Of a stretch of DNA of 64,000 nt, positions 40,889-51,251 are shown one piece after another; position 1 is the first letter of the stretch; each line of letters opens with the position of its first letter. The notes under the pieces are model-generated. The model saw only the letters and a program-made list of their open reading frames with translations. It did no database searches and was not told the origin of the DNA. Position numbers and translations under genes: made by a program. The DNA is from Psychrobacter sp. AH5 (GTDB lineage: Bacteria; Pseudomonadota; Gammaproteobacteria; Pseudomonadales; Moraxellaceae): contig NZ_JAMBMT010000001.1 in the NCBI RefSeq assembly GCF_040371085.1, positions 1 through 64,000 of the forward strand, in the 5' to 3' direction.

Positions 40889-41315
40889 AAGGTATTTCCA
40901 CCTCCTAAAATTTATTTTTAAGCAATCGTATATTTATCATACGCTCTATAACATTCAGTAACTGATATTTGTAGCGAGTGTTGCTATACTACGCCATAAG
41001 CTACAGTGAATTATAGCTCACAGCTAGTGAAGTTATTATTAAGTATTTATCGATTGAGAATCTACTAGTTAGTTTGAAGCTTTAGTGACTCTCAAGAGTG
41101 ATGAGGCTTATGATTATTTCGCTTCAGCTTGTTTTAGGTTTATAACTTTTGTATTTATAATAAAGTGTATAAGTCAGCTCAATTGTCTTACACATTCACT
41201 AACAATAAACTCAGCCAATTTAGTCCAGCACTTTAGAGTGTCTTTTATAGTGCAACAACAACGCAAAATTAACTATAAACGATTTGATGACTAACCAAGC
41301 AAGGATAAAATAACT
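40889..41315 (+). other. Divergent spacer between rdgB and sodB
   Basis: 427 bp, AT-rich, with the promoters of both genes. A short reading frame at 41085-41294 has no ribosome site and no recognisable product. No Fur-box match was found by eye near sodB. Confidence 0.55.
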
Positions 41316-41945
41316 ATGTCAAATATTAAACTACCAGACCTACCGTATGCAAAAGACGCGCTAGAGCCGCATATCAGTGCCGAGACGCTAGAGTATCATC
41401 ACGATAAGCATCATGCCGCTTATGTGAATAAACTAAACGAATTGCTACCAGGTTCAGGCTACGAGGGTAAAACGTTACCAGAGATTATCAAAGGTACAGC
41501 AGAAGACGATAGCAAACAGACTATGTTTAACCAAGCGGCGCAAGTTTGGAACCACACATTCTATTGGAACTGCATGACGCCAGACAATGGTGGCGGCGAA
41601 CCTACTGGTGATCTAAAAGGCAAAATCGAAGAAGATTTTGGCAGCTACGATAAGTTCCGTGAAGAGTTCAAAAACGCAGCAACTTCGCAATTTGGTTCAG
41701 GTTGGGCATGGCTAGTGACTGATAAAGTCGGCGGCAAACTATCTATCATGAAAACAAGCGATGCAGATAACCCACTTGCGCATGACAAAGTAGCGGTATT
41801 GACTTGTGACGTGTGGGAACATGCTTACTACATCGATTATCGTAACCGTCGTCCTGATTATGTTGATACGTTCCTAGATAAGCTGGTGAACTGGGACTAC
41901 GCGAATGCGAAGTATAAAGGTCAAGATGCTGGTGTTGAAGAGTAA
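41316..41945 (+). CDS. sodB: Superoxide dismutase [Fe]
   Basis: A 209-aa iron-type superoxide dismutase converting superoxide to H2O2 and O2 in the cytosol. Metal ligands are H28, H80, D165 and H169 (EYHHDKHH, VWNHTFYW, DVWEHAYY). Q76 in AAQVWNH is the Fe-type glutamine placed in the N-terminal half. GSGWAWL is canonical. There is no signal peptide. AAGGA precedes the ATG. A terminator follows, so it is monocistronic. Confidence 0.97.
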   Translation: MSNIKLPDLPYAKDALEPHISAETLEYHHDKHHAAYVNKLNELLPGSGYEGKTLPEIIKGTAEDDSKQTMFNQAAQVWNHTFYWNCMTPDNGGGEPTGDLKGKIEEDFGSYDKFREEFKNAATSQFGSGWAWLVTDKVGGKLSIMKTSDADNPLAHDKVAVLTCDVWEHAYYIDYRNRRPDYVDTFLDKLVNWDYANAKYKGQDAGVEE

Positions 41946-41969
41946 CTTTTAATTTAGTAGTTGATTTAA

Positions 41970-42002
41970 AAAAAGGGACGCTGTTTGGCGTCCTTTTTTT
42001 TA
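41970..42002 (+). terminator. sodB terminator
   Basis: GGACGC / GCGTCC stem extended by AAA/TTT, TGTTTG loop, then a long T-run. 25 nt past the stop. Confidence 0.88.
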
Positions 42003-42023
42003 GTCTGGGTTTTGGAGGTAGTT

Positions 42024-42204
42024 GTAGAGTGCGGTTAGCGCAGCGTCACCTAAAAGCTGTAAAAATAGAGCACTGCTTCGTTAGGTTTGCAAGAAAAATC
42101 CTTTAAATAAGATTTTCTACTAGACTTAATTAGAGCTTCAAAACGGTGGGTTATGCTTTACCTGCATTCTCTACGAGAATTTAATAAAACTAACCGCACC
42201 CTAC
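42024..42204. repeat. MITE-like element with terminal inverted repeats
   Basis: The ends GTAGAGTGCGGTTAG (42024-42038) and CTAACCGCACCCTAC (42190-42204) are inverted repeats with one mismatch, bounding about 180 bp with no gene. The sequence GTAGGGTGCGGTTAGCGCAGCG-like is reminiscent of widespread REP/MITE palindromes. The internal part has an AT-rich core. No transposase lies in the window and no target duplication is clear. Confidence 0.55.
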
Positions 42205-42250
42205 GCAAATTATATTTGTTGAATGCTTGAGCATTCATATTGCGTTTCTA

Positions 42251-42275
42251 AAGGTGCGCGAGGCGACACCCTACG
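42251..42275. repeat. Short palindromic fragment related to the MITE-like end
   Basis: AAGGTGCGCGAGGCGACACCCTAC carries GGTG and CACC arms and a CACCCTAC end matching the neighbouring element. It could be a second, degenerate unit. Lies just past the DUF72 stop. Confidence 0.4.
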
Positions 42276-42278
42276 AGA

Positions 42279-43097
42279 TTACAAAACCTCAAAGTTATAC
42301 GCGCTTAAAGCTTCTCTCAACATCGCAATATTATAATAAGCATGGGCATTGACGGTATTTTGAAAGAAGATATACAGCGTATCAAAATGCTGACGTTGAT
42401 TGGCAATCGCTTGTGCCCAGTCCTGCATTTCCGTCTCGCTATAACGATAATCATGGCGGTCGGCGGCGCTCATCGCATCCCACCAGTTCAGATTGTTGCC
42501 GTGCATCCGCAGATAACCGGTACGCTGGGTGAATATCAGCCTTGATGGCGGTAGACCGCTGACTTTGGGATAATCGACGCTACACCAAATCAAACCTTGC
42601 TCTTTAAAGCTATCGATGACTTGCGGCGTGTGCCAAGCGTTATGACGAAACTCAACCGCTAGCGGATAATCGCCAAACCAGCTTACCAAATTGGCTAGAT
42701 ATAGCCTGTGCTCACGAGTGCGATCAAAACCGTGCGGAAATTGGAGTAATAAGGGCGCTAAAGCAGCGGCTTCAATCAGTGGCGTTAAAGCATTGAGAAA
42801 AGCCTGTGCATGCTCGCTTGTGCCTTTCCTAGCATGAGTAAAGTCTTGATGCAGCTTGACCGCAAACTTCAGCTCGCTATCGGCTTGCACATAAGCTTTA
42901 TTGACCATACCAGCAAAGGCCTTTTGACCAATAGGCGCATAAAAAGTGCTATTAATCTCCACCGCGCCGTATTGCTTAGCGTACTCACGTAAGAAGTCGC
43001 TCTTTTTGGTGCCCTTAGGATACAGGGTGCCCAATAGATCGGTATCGCTATAACCGCCCGTGCCTAGATAAATACGCGGAGTAGAATCAGTATTCAT
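42279..43097 (-). CDS. DUF72 domain-containing protein
   Basis: A 272-aa protein of the DUF72 (YecE-like) TIM-barrel family. Recognisable parts are the N-terminal RIYLGTGGYSD, YAKQYGAVEINSTFY, FAVKLHQDFTH, FRHNAWH and the FFQNTVNAHA end. The function of the family is unknown; the fold suggests an enzyme. Cytosolic, ribosome site weak. It lies between the MITE-like repeat and ispA; it may be cotranscribed from ispA, 38 bp away. Confidence 0.88.
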   Translation of the reverse strand: MNTDSTPRIYLGTGGYSDTDLLGTLYPKGTKKSDFLREYAKQYGAVEINSTFYAPIGQKAFAGMVNKAYVQADSELKFAVKLHQDFTHARKGTSEHAQAFLNALTPLIEAAALAPLLLQFPHGFDRTREHRLYLANLVSWFGDYPLAVEFRHNAWHTPQVIDSFKEQGLIWCSVDYPKVSGLPPSRLIFTQRTGYLRMHGNNLNWWDAMSAADRHDYRYSETEMQDWAQAIANQRQHFDTLYIFFQNTVNAHAYYNIAMLREALSAYNFEVL

Positions 43098-43135
43098 AAC
43101 GACTATTATTAACCCTTCTTATTATGGATTGAGCT

Positions 43136-44152
43136 CTATTTTTGTCGCTGCCAGAGCCATTCAATAACTGCTAGCAAAGCGTTATCACTACCGAGCTCAC
43201 GAGTTATTGCCGAGCGCCCTTGTGTAAATAGCGACTCTGCATAGTCTTTGGCCGACTCAACTCCCATCAGTTTGACATAAGTAGATTTGTCCAGCTTTTC
43301 ATCGCTACCAGCAGGCTTACCTAACGCATCGGTGCTAGTGGTCACATCCAAGATGTCGTCTTGGACTTGAAAGGCAAGGCCTATATACTGCGCGCACTCT
43401 TGTAATGCCATGCGCTGCAGCGCGGTGGCTCCAGCACAAATACCGCCCATTAACAGCGCCGCTTCGATTAAAGCGCCGGTCTTATCGCGGTGGATGGATT
43501 CTAAGTCGCTTTGGCTAATATCGCTGCTAGCTTCGGCATTGAGATCGAGCATTTGCCCTGCCACCATACGCCGTGCTCGCGGCGCAAAAATAGCTATAAG
43601 CTTACTGGCTATTACATTATCAAAAGGGGTAAAGCTCGGTATCTCTGCCGTCAGAACTTCAAAAGCAAGCGTTTGTAAAACATCACCTGCTAACAGCGCG
43701 GTTGCCTCATCAAAGACAATATGAGCGGTGGGCTGACCGCGGCGTAGCTCATCGTCATCCATACAAGGCAGATCATCGTGCACTAAGGAGTAGCTATGTA
43801 GCAGCTCGACTGCCAAAGCCGCTCGCCGGCACATATCATAATGAGCTTCATTATTTAAAACAGTGTCTAGATTTGCTGCATTATCTTGTGCCCATTGATC
43901 GGTACTGATAGTAGTGGCTTGAGTGCCCTCAATAGCCGTCAAAACACTGGCAAAGGCACTAGCAACCAACAGCGGACGTACCAGCTTACCTTGAGAGGTC
44001 ATCACATAACGGCAAGCGTCATTTAGCGGATTTGGTAGATTGGCATAGCAAAATAAAGCTTCGATATCTTGTGCTAGCTGCGCACGAAGAGTGCTTTGAA
44101 ATTGCTCAAAACAGCGAAAAGGAGTGAAATGCGGTGCAGTAGTAACAGTCAT
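43136..44152 (-). CDS. ispA: Polyprenyl synthetase, (2E,6E)-farnesyl diphosphate synthase type
   Basis: A 338-aa short-chain trans-prenyltransferase that condenses IPP with DMAPP/GPP for quinone and undecaprenyl synthesis. The first Asp-rich motif DDLPCMDDD (from residue 126) has the two-residue Pro-Cys insertion typical of bacterial FPP synthases, followed by RRG; the second is QVQDDILD. SQGKLVRP is the IPP-binding segment. About 35 extra residues (73-107), including ISTDQWAQDN, separate KLVRP from the first Asp motif. ATG at 44152 is weakly preferred to an ATG at 44164; neither has a strong ribosome site. Confidence 0.92.
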   Translation of the reverse strand: MTVTTAPHFTPFRCFEQFQSTLRAQLAQDIEALFCYANLPNPLNDACRYVMTSQGKLVRPLLVASAFASVLTAIEGTQATTISTDQWAQDNAANLDTVLNNEAHYDMCRRAALAVELLHSYSLVHDDLPCMDDDELRRGQPTAHIVFDEATALLAGDVLQTLAFEVLTAEIPSFTPFDNVIASKLIAIFAPRARRMVAGQMLDLNAEASSDISQSDLESIHRDKTGALIEAALLMGGICAGATALQRMALQECAQYIGLAFQVQDDILDVTTSTDALGKPAGSDEKLDKSTYVKLMGVESAKDYAESLFTQGRSAITRELGSDNALLAVIEWLWQRQK

Positions 44153-44661
44153 AACTCGACCCATCAAATAAGCAAGAATAAAAATAAAGCTAGTGTAGCA
44201 TGTTAGTCATTGGCTTCTATACCGCTTTCATTAGCCTTAGTTAGGTTATGAGTTAGGTTATGAGTCACGTTATCAGTTACGTTTTGATGATTTAATTTAT
44301 CAAATGAATGTGTTTTCATAAAGTAGAAGTATTTATTTAAAGAGTTATACAAAGATAGCGGCATAAAAGGGGTAAGGACAGATGTAAATGATCGTCCTTA
44401 GCCTATTAGTGACTTGCGAGTCTGGCATTAGCTTGTGACAGTCAGGGGCATAATCCCCTAAACTGATTGGCACTGATTGAGGTCAAAAGTCTGATGATTT
44501 AACTCTGGCTATTTGACGGTTTGGTTTTACAGCGCTAAAAGTCAGATTGGAATTTTAATAATAAACATAGACAGACAGCTTAGAGGTGCAAGCGCTGATA
44601 AACTGCGTTTTACACTTTCATTTTAACACCTAGATTTTATACAAACAGCAAGGAGTTCCAA
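44153..44661 (+). other. Divergent spacer between ispA and fadB, with a 12-bp tandem repeat
   Basis: 509 bp with the promoters of ispA and fadBA. It includes a four-unit imperfect tandem repeat at 44240-44287 (separate entry). No gene recognised. Confidence 0.6.
44240..44287 (+). repeat. Four-unit 12-bp imperfect tandem repeat
   Basis: Units GTTAGGTTATGA, GTTAGGTTATGA, GTCACGTTATCA and GTTACGTTTTGA follow each other without gaps. The first two are identical. A regulator array or a slippage product. Confidence 0.7.
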
Positions 44662-46821
44662 ATGGTCTATCAAGGAAATCGCATTACGGTAAGCATGTTA
44701 GAAGATGGCATTGCCAACATGCAATATAACGCCGAGGGTGAGAGCGTTAATAAATTCGATACCGAAACCAATAAACAATTCGGCGAGGCTATCAGCGCTT
44801 TAGAAAAAGCGGACGAGGTAAAAGGTCTTATTGTCACCTCAAGCAAAGGCGTATTTATTGCAGGTGCTGACATTACTGAGTTTGTCGCGTCGTTTAAGCA
44901 AGAAGAAGAAAGCATCAAAGACTGGGTCGTCAAAATTAATGAGGACTTTAACCGCTTTGAAGACCTACCATTTCCAAAAGTTGCCGCTATCAACGGTGCA
45001 GCACTCGGCGGCGGTTGTGAGATGACACTCGTTTGTGAATATCGTGTTATGAGCGAAAAAGCTATCATCGGTCTGCCAGAAACTCAGTTGGGTATCTTCC
45101 CAGGTTTCGGCGGCACGGTACGTAGTACTCGCGTTATCGGTATCGACAATGCGTTAGAGCTAATCGCAACTGGTAAGCCTAAAAAGCCGCTAGAAGCTTT
45201 GAAACTAGGCTTGGTTGATGCTACTGTTGCCGCTGATGACTTGCAAGATGCAGCCATTGACTTGGTCAAAAAATGTATCTCAGGCGAGCTTGATTGGCAA
45301 GCTAAGCGTGAAGAGAAGCTCAATCCGGTTAAATTAAACCAATTAGAGCAAGCAATGGCCTTTAATAGCGCTAAAGGCATGATCTTCTCAAAAGCCAATC
45401 CTAAGCAGTATCCAGCACCTGCGCTAGCGATCGAGGCGATTGAGAAGCACGTGAACCTGCCACGTGACAAAGCTATCGAAGTAGAAGCCACTTACTTTGC
45501 TAAAGCGGCAAAAACGCCACAAGCAGAAAGCTTGGTTGGTCTATTCTTAAATGATCAACTGGTCAAAAAGCTTGCCAAAAAACACAGCAAGCAAGCGCAC
45601 GATATCGATGAGGCAGCAGTATTAGGTGCAGGCATCATGGGCGGCGGTATCGCTTATCAAGCCGCGAGCAAAGGCTTGTCAATCATTATGAAAGATATCA
45701 AGTCTGAGCAACTAGATTTGGGTATGGGTGAGGCGAGCAAACTGCTTGGCAAAATGGTCGAACGCGACAAGATGACGCCAGCGAAAATGGGCGAAACTTT
45801 AAGCCGTATCCGTCCAACTTTGAACTATGGTGATTTTGGCGAGACTGATATCGTTATCGAAGCGGTTGTCGAAAATCCAAAAATCAAGCGCTCAGTCCTC
45901 GCTGAGGTTGAAGAGTTAGTCAAAGACGACGCTATTATCGCTTCAAACACCTCAACGATCTCTATCACTTATCTGGCCGAAGCGCTTAAGCGTCCAGAGA
46001 ATTTCGTGGGTATGCACTTCTTTAACCCCGTACATCGTATGCCGCTAGTAGAAGTGATTCGTGGTGAGAAATCCTCAGAAGAAGCCATTGCCACTACCGT
46101 TGCACTCGCCTCAAAAATGGGTAAAGTGCCAGTCGTGGTCAATGATTGCCCAGGCTTCTTAGTCAACCGTGTGCTGTTCCCATACTTTGGCGCGTTTGAT
46201 TTACTGCTCAAGCAAGGCGCTGACTTTGCTCATGTCGATAAAGTGATGGAAAGATTCGGCTGGCCTATGGGTCCGGCTTACCTAATCGACGTGGTCGGTC
46301 TAGATACTGGCGTCCATGGCGCGGAAGTCATGGCAGAAGGGTTCCCCGATCGCATGAAGCCTGATTATAAAGGCGCTATCGAGCATCTATACGAGAACAA
46401 GCGTCTAGGTCAAAAGAACGGCGTTGGTTTTTATAAGTATGAGATGGATAAGCGCGGTAAGCCGAAAAAGACCGCTGATGAAGCCACTTATGAGCTGCTA
46501 AAAGCCACTACCGATAGTCAAAGCCAAGAGTTTGATGATCAAACCATCATTGACCGTACTATGCTAGCTTTTTGTAATGAGACAGTACGCTGCTTAGAAG
46601 ACAATATCGTCTCGACGCCAGCTGAAGCGGACATGGCGATGATTATGGGTGTAGGTTTCCCACCATTCCGCGGTGGCCCTTGCCGTTATATCGATCAGAT
46701 GGGCTTAGAGAATTACTTAGCACTGTGCGAAAAATATGCGCACCTTGGCAAAGCTTATGAAGCCCCGCAAAAAATTCGCGATATGGCAGCCGCTGGCGAG
46801 ACCTTCTACCCAGCTGCATAA
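44662..46821 (+). CDS. fadB: Fatty acid oxidation complex alpha subunit FadB
   Basis: A 719-aa multifunctional protein: enoyl-CoA hydratase/isomerase (about 1-190) followed by an NAD-binding 3-hydroxyacyl-CoA dehydrogenase (about 315-495) and its C-terminal dimerisation domains (about 497-715). The crotonase oxyanion segment is [14 protein letters not shown] and the [13 protein letters not shown] block carries the catalytic glutamate; the Rossmann motif is [23 protein letters not shown] contains the dehydrogenase His. AGGAG precedes the ATG. It works with FadA, encoded 140 nt downstream, in one alpha2beta2 complex. Confidence 0.96.
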   Translation: MVYQGNRITVSMLEDGIANMQYNAEGESVNKFDTETNKQFGEAISALEKADEVKGLIVTSSKGVFIAGADITEFVASFKQEEESIKDWVVKINEDFNRFEDLPFPKVAAINGAALGGGCEMTLVCEYRVMSEKAIIGLPETQLGIFPGFGGTVRSTRVIGIDNALELIATGKPKKPLEALKLGLVDATVAADDLQDAAIDLVKKCISGELDWQAKREEKLNPVKLNQLEQAMAFNSAKGMIFSKANPKQYPAPALAIEAIEKHVNLPRDKAIEVEATYFAKAAKTPQAESLVGLFLNDQLVKKLAKKHSKQAHDIDEAAVLGAGIMGGGIAYQAASKGLSIIMKDIKSEQLDLGMGEASKLLGKMVERDKMTPAKMGETLSRIRPTLNYGDFGETDIVIEAVVENPKIKRSVLAEVEELVKDDAIIASNTSTISITYLAEALKRPENFVGMHFFNPVHRMPLVEVIRGEKSSEEAIATTVALASKMGKVPVVVNDCPGFLVNRVLFPYFGAFDLLLKQGADFAHVDKVMERFGWPMGPAYLIDVVGLDTGVHGAEVMAEGFPDRMKPDYKGAIEHLYENKRLGQKNGVGFYKYEMDKRGKPKKTADEATYELLKATTDSQSQEFDDQTIIDRTMLAFCNETVRCLEDNIVSTPAEADMAMIMGVGFPPFRGGPCRYIDQMGLENYLALCEKYAHLGKAYEAPQKIRDMAAAGETFYPAA

Positions 46822-46949
46822 CTCGCTCCATTAATCATCTAGATAGCTTATTAGGATAAGCGCCGCGTGTTTGCTAACAGACAGCTCATTATGACTATTA
46901 AAAATAATGATCAATCAGTAAGAAGCGACGGCGCTGACCACAAAATTAA

Positions 46950-48134
<1,185 letters not shown>

Positions 48135-48196
48135 GCCTTAATGCTATTTAATGATCAGATAGCATTTTATGTTTAAATACTGATTTTCTTAGTGCA

Positions 48197-48228
48197 GAGC
48201 CCCTAATTGTAATGATTGGGGGCTTTTT
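48197..48228 (+). terminator. fadBA terminator
   Basis: AGCCCC ... GGGGCT with AAT/ATT extension and TTTTT; about 65 nt past fadA. Confidence 0.85.
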
Positions 48229-48312
48229 AGTGTTTGTTGGTGAGTTTACAATATGAGTTGATTATGAAAGTGTTATGCTCTAAGAACATATCTCAATAAC
48301 AAGGAGTCAGTT

Positions 48313-49107
48313 ATGTCAGCTAATAAAACATCGACCGCTAAAAAGGTTGCGGTTATCACGGGTTCTGCGGCAGGTTTAGGCAACGCTATTGCAACCCGAT
48401 TAGCCAAAGACGGTTTTAAAGTCGTTATTCATGATATTGATGAAGACAGTCTTAAACAAGCAGAAAAGACACTTAAGGATTCCGGTTTTGAGGTTACTGC
48501 GGTAGTAGGTGACGTCGCAAATCGCGATGATCAGTTTAACTTAGTGAAACAGGCGGTAGACAAGTTTGGTCAGATAGATGTGTTTGTCAATAATGCAGGT
48601 GTGGAGTCGGTAGCGCCTTTTTTAGAGATTGAAGAACAAGAAGTCGATAAGTTATTCGATGTTAATGTCAAAGGTGTCATCTTTGGAACGCAAGCGGCCG
48701 CTGAGCAAATGAAGCAGCAAGAGGGCGTCGGCAAAATTATCAATGCTTGTAGTATTGCCGGTCATGAGTCTTACGAGATGTTAAGTCTCTACTGTGCCAC
48801 TAAGTTTGCGGTACGCTCTTTTACTTACGCTACTGCGAAAGAATTGGCAGAGTACGACATCCGTGTGAACGCCTATTGCCCAGGAGTCGCTGATACGCCG
48901 ATGTGGGAGCGAATTGATCAAGCTTTCGTTGATCATAAAGGCTATGAGCCCAAGCAAGCATGGAACGAGTTCACAGCTGGAATCTTAGTAGGTCGTCCTC
49001 AGCAGCCTGAAGATGTCGCAAACTTAGTCTCATTTTTAGCATCGGAGGATGCCAACTACATTACAGGACAAACGATTCTTACCGATGGTGGCATGGTATT
49101 TAGATAG
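48313..49107 (+). CDS. Acetoin/diacetyl reductase-like SDR (BudC-like)
   Basis: A 264-aa classical SDR. The cofactor motif is TGSAAGLG (16-23), N94 in NNAG, and the catalytic residues S147, Y160 and K164. The segments IAGHESYEML, SLYCATKFAVRSF and VNAYCPGVADTPMWERID are those of meso-2,3-butanediol dehydrogenase/(S)-acetoin-forming diacetyl reductases, which interconvert diacetyl, acetoin and butanediol with NAD(H). No acetolactate gene is nearby, so the natural substrate is not certain. AAGGAG is optimal. It is a single-gene unit with an extended -10 (TGTTATGCT, 48271-48279) ahead. Confidence 0.87.
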   Translation: MSANKTSTAKKVAVITGSAAGLGNAIATRLAKDGFKVVIHDIDEDSLKQAEKTLKDSGFEVTAVVGDVANRDDQFNLVKQAVDKFGQIDVFVNNAGVESVAPFLEIEEQEVDKLFDVNVKGVIFGTQAAAEQMKQQEGVGKIINACSIAGHESYEMLSLYCATKFAVRSFTYATAKELAEYDIRVNAYCPGVADTPMWERIDQAFVDHKGYEPKQAWNEFTAGILVGRPQQPEDVANLVSFLASEDANYITGQTILTDGGMVFR

Positions 49108-49310
49108 GGCTAGAGGCTGATCTAAGCTAATTAAATAATGAAATGTGATGATGAAATAAAGGCTTTGCATCAACTGCAAGGTCTTTTTCTTTTATTAAGA
49201 TAGACTATCTCATTGACGCCCTAAGTAAACTATGCCTAAATAAGAGTAGAGAATAAATTTATATTATAAGATTCTGTAGTACACGACTACAGTCGTACAA
49301 GGAGTGTAAT

Positions 49311-49886
49311 ATGCCTACTATGATTACTGATCGGACTTACCGTATCGCCCGCGAAAATACCCAAGCTATGGTCATCGATGTCCAAGAACGCCTGACCCCG
49401 CATATCTTAGATCACGATAAGATCACTAAAAAGATAGTGACTTTGATTAAAGGTCTCCAAGCGCTCGATATCCCTATCATGCTTAATGAACAATATAAAA
49501 AAGGCTTAGGAGAGACGTTACCTGAGATTAAACAGGTGTTAAAAGAGAGTAATGCCAAAGGCTTTGAAAAAGTGACTTTTAGCGCTTGTGATACGGATGA
49601 TTCATGGCATCATTTGGCTCAACAAAACCGTAGTATCGTGCTGCTATGCGGGGTTGAGACTCATGTTTGTGTCTTGCAAACAGCGCTTGATTTGCTTGAT
49701 AATGGGATGCAGCCGGTCATTATCGGTGATGCGGTAGGCTCGCGCTTTCCTTATGATAAAAAACAAGCCATTCGCCGTATCCGCCGCGCAGGGGGCGTGA
49801 TTACCACGGTTGAGACCATATTGTTTGAGCTGTGCCGCTCAAGTCAAGATCCCGCTTTTAAGACTATTAGCAATCTGATCAAGTAG
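49311..49886 (+). CDS. Isochorismatase family hydrolase
   Basis: A 191-aa cysteine hydrolase of the isochorismatase-like superfamily. The triad is D23 (VIDVQER), K87 (FEKVTF) and C120 (VETHVCV), with a cis-peptide just before (CGVETH). Closest in plan to YcaC-type hydrolases of unknown substrate; the true isochorismatase is longer or fused. GGAGTG precedes the ATG. It is followed at 34 nt by a DUF1287 gene and then an HD-domain gene on the same strand, which suggests a single transcript. Confidence 0.88.
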   Translation: MPTMITDRTYRIARENTQAMVIDVQERLTPHILDHDKITKKIVTLIKGLQALDIPIMLNEQYKKGLGETLPEIKQVLKESNAKGFEKVTFSACDTDDSWHHLAQQNRSIVLLCGVETHVCVLQTALDLLDNGMQPVIIGDAVGSRFPYDKKQAIRRIRRAGGVITTVETILFELCRSSQDPAFKTISNLIK

Positions 49887-49920
49887 CTATTAAAGCAAAT
49901 TTACCAAAAAGTGAAAATCA

Positions 49921-50523
49921 GTGAAAAACTTAAGGCAGTACCGGATAAAAATTTTATCTGTGGCGGTACTGTCTTTGATATTAATAACACCAGTGATGGC
50001 GGCAAGTCCTATCAGTAGCGCCGATAAATTAGTCAAAGATGCTAAAAAGCAAATAGGGGTGACGACGAGTTATGACCCTGCTTATCGCAAGCTTGATTTT
50101 CCGCGCGGTGATGTGCCACAAAATACCGGCGTTTGTACCGATGTGGTCATTCGCGCTTATCGTCTACAAAATATTGACTTGCAGCAGCTCATCAATGTCG
50201 ATATGAAAGCTAATTTTTCGGCTTATCCTAATATTTGGGGGCTTAAAACCACCGATAAAAATATCGATCATCGCCGTGTACCCAATATTGAGACCTTTTT
50301 AGCCCGTCATGGGCAAACCTTATCGACTACTGATAAAGACATTTTTGAGGTGGGCGACATTGTGACATGGCGACTGCCTGACAGTAATTTGCCGCATATC
50401 AGTATTGTCTCAAATAATAAAGCTAATGATGGTACGCCGCTTATTATTTATAATATTGGACAAGGGACGCAAGAAGAGAATATTCTTTTTGCGTATCCTA
50501 TCCATAAACACTATCGCTACTAG
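49921..50523 (+). CDS. DUF1287 domain-containing exported protein
   Basis: A 200-aa protein with a signal peptide (hydrophobic core about 9-26, cleavage near AAS). The mature part has the DUF1287 hallmarks: FPRGDVPQNTGVCTDVVIRAYR, with the VCTDV cysteine as a possible nucleophile, and HISIVSNN. DUF1287 resembles the NlpC/P60-like cysteine peptidase plan, but activity is not shown. The GTG start is chosen because AAAGTGA lies upstream and the signal peptide begins here. Periplasmic. It follows the isochorismatase-fold gene by 34 nt. Confidence 0.82.
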   Translation: MKNLRQYRIKILSVAVLSLILITPVMAASPISSADKLVKDAKKQIGVTTSYDPAYRKLDFPRGDVPQNTGVCTDVVIRAYRLQNIDLQQLINVDMKANFSAYPNIWGLKTTDKNIDHRRVPNIETFLARHGQTLSTTDKDIFEVGDIVTWRLPDSNLPHISIVSNNKANDGTPLIIYNIGQGTQEENILFAYPIHKHYRY

Positions 50524-50559
50524 TTATTGAAACTAACACTGCCAATCAACGAGTTTTTT

Positions 50560-51219
50560 ATGTTCCGTGATAAAGCTGCTACTACTCTGCAAAACTTTAA
50601 TGTTTATACTAACAAGGCCAGTCGCTCTAAAGACATGGAGAGCATCACCAGTTTCTTATTAGAATTAGACGCCCTAAAGCAGGTGAACCGCCGTAATCAT
50701 ATCACTGCAGATCAGTCAGGTAAGGTGCGAGTAGAGAATTCTGCTGAGCATTCTTGGCACTTAGCCATGGCTTGTTGGTCGATAGCAGAATTATTTGAGC
50801 TAAAGGTCAATCATGAGCAGTTATTAAAAATGGCCTTGATTCATGATCTAGGGGAGATCGATGCTGGCGATACTTTTTTATACGCTGATACGCGAATGGA
50901 CGCACATATAGACGAGCGCGCCGGTATCACGCGTCTGCAAAGCGAGCCTGGCAATGGTATTTATAATTTAAGCGAGCTTTGGGAAGAACAAGAGACCGGG
51001 TGTAGCCCTGAGACGCAACTGATAAAGGTGGTCGATCGACTACTGCCTTTTTTATTAAACTTAAATACCCAAGGCAAAACTTGGATAGCGCTGGGTATCA
51101 AGCGCTCACAAGTAGTAGCCGCTCATGCTTTTATCAAAGATAGCTTCCCTGCTATCCATCAGTGGCTCGCCGCCCAGATTGATTATGCGACTAAACAGGG
51201 CTGGTTAATTGAGGACTAG
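50560..51219 (+). CDS. HD domain-containing protein (YfbR-like nucleotidase fold)
   Basis: A 219-aa HD-domain protein. The metal site is H64 in SAEHSWHL, HD at 95-96 in LIHDLGEID and a downstream Asp; SAEHSWH and HDLGEIDAGDTF are typical of HD_3/YfbR-like 5'-deoxynucleotidases, so a deoxynucleoside monophosphate phosphohydrolase is plausible but unproven. ATG at 50560 is preferred over an in-frame TTG at 50527; GAG lies 7 nt upstream. It is 36 nt after the DUF1287 gene, the last of a three-gene run. Cytosolic. Confidence 0.85.
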   Translation: MFRDKAATTLQNFNVYTNKASRSKDMESITSFLLELDALKQVNRRNHITADQSGKVRVENSAEHSWHLAMACWSIAELFELKVNHEQLLKMALIHDLGEIDAGDTFLYADTRMDAHIDERAGITRLQSEPGNGIYNLSELWEEQETGCSPETQLIKVVDRLLPFLLNLNTQGKTWIALGIKRSQVVAAHAFIKDSFPAIHQWLAAQIDYATKQGWLIED

Positions 51220-51251
51220 AGATAGATATAACTATCGGCCTCAAACCGGCT

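Noticed and set aside
41085..41294. 69-codon frame in the rdgB-sodB spacer.
   Set aside because: No ribosome site and no recognisable product.
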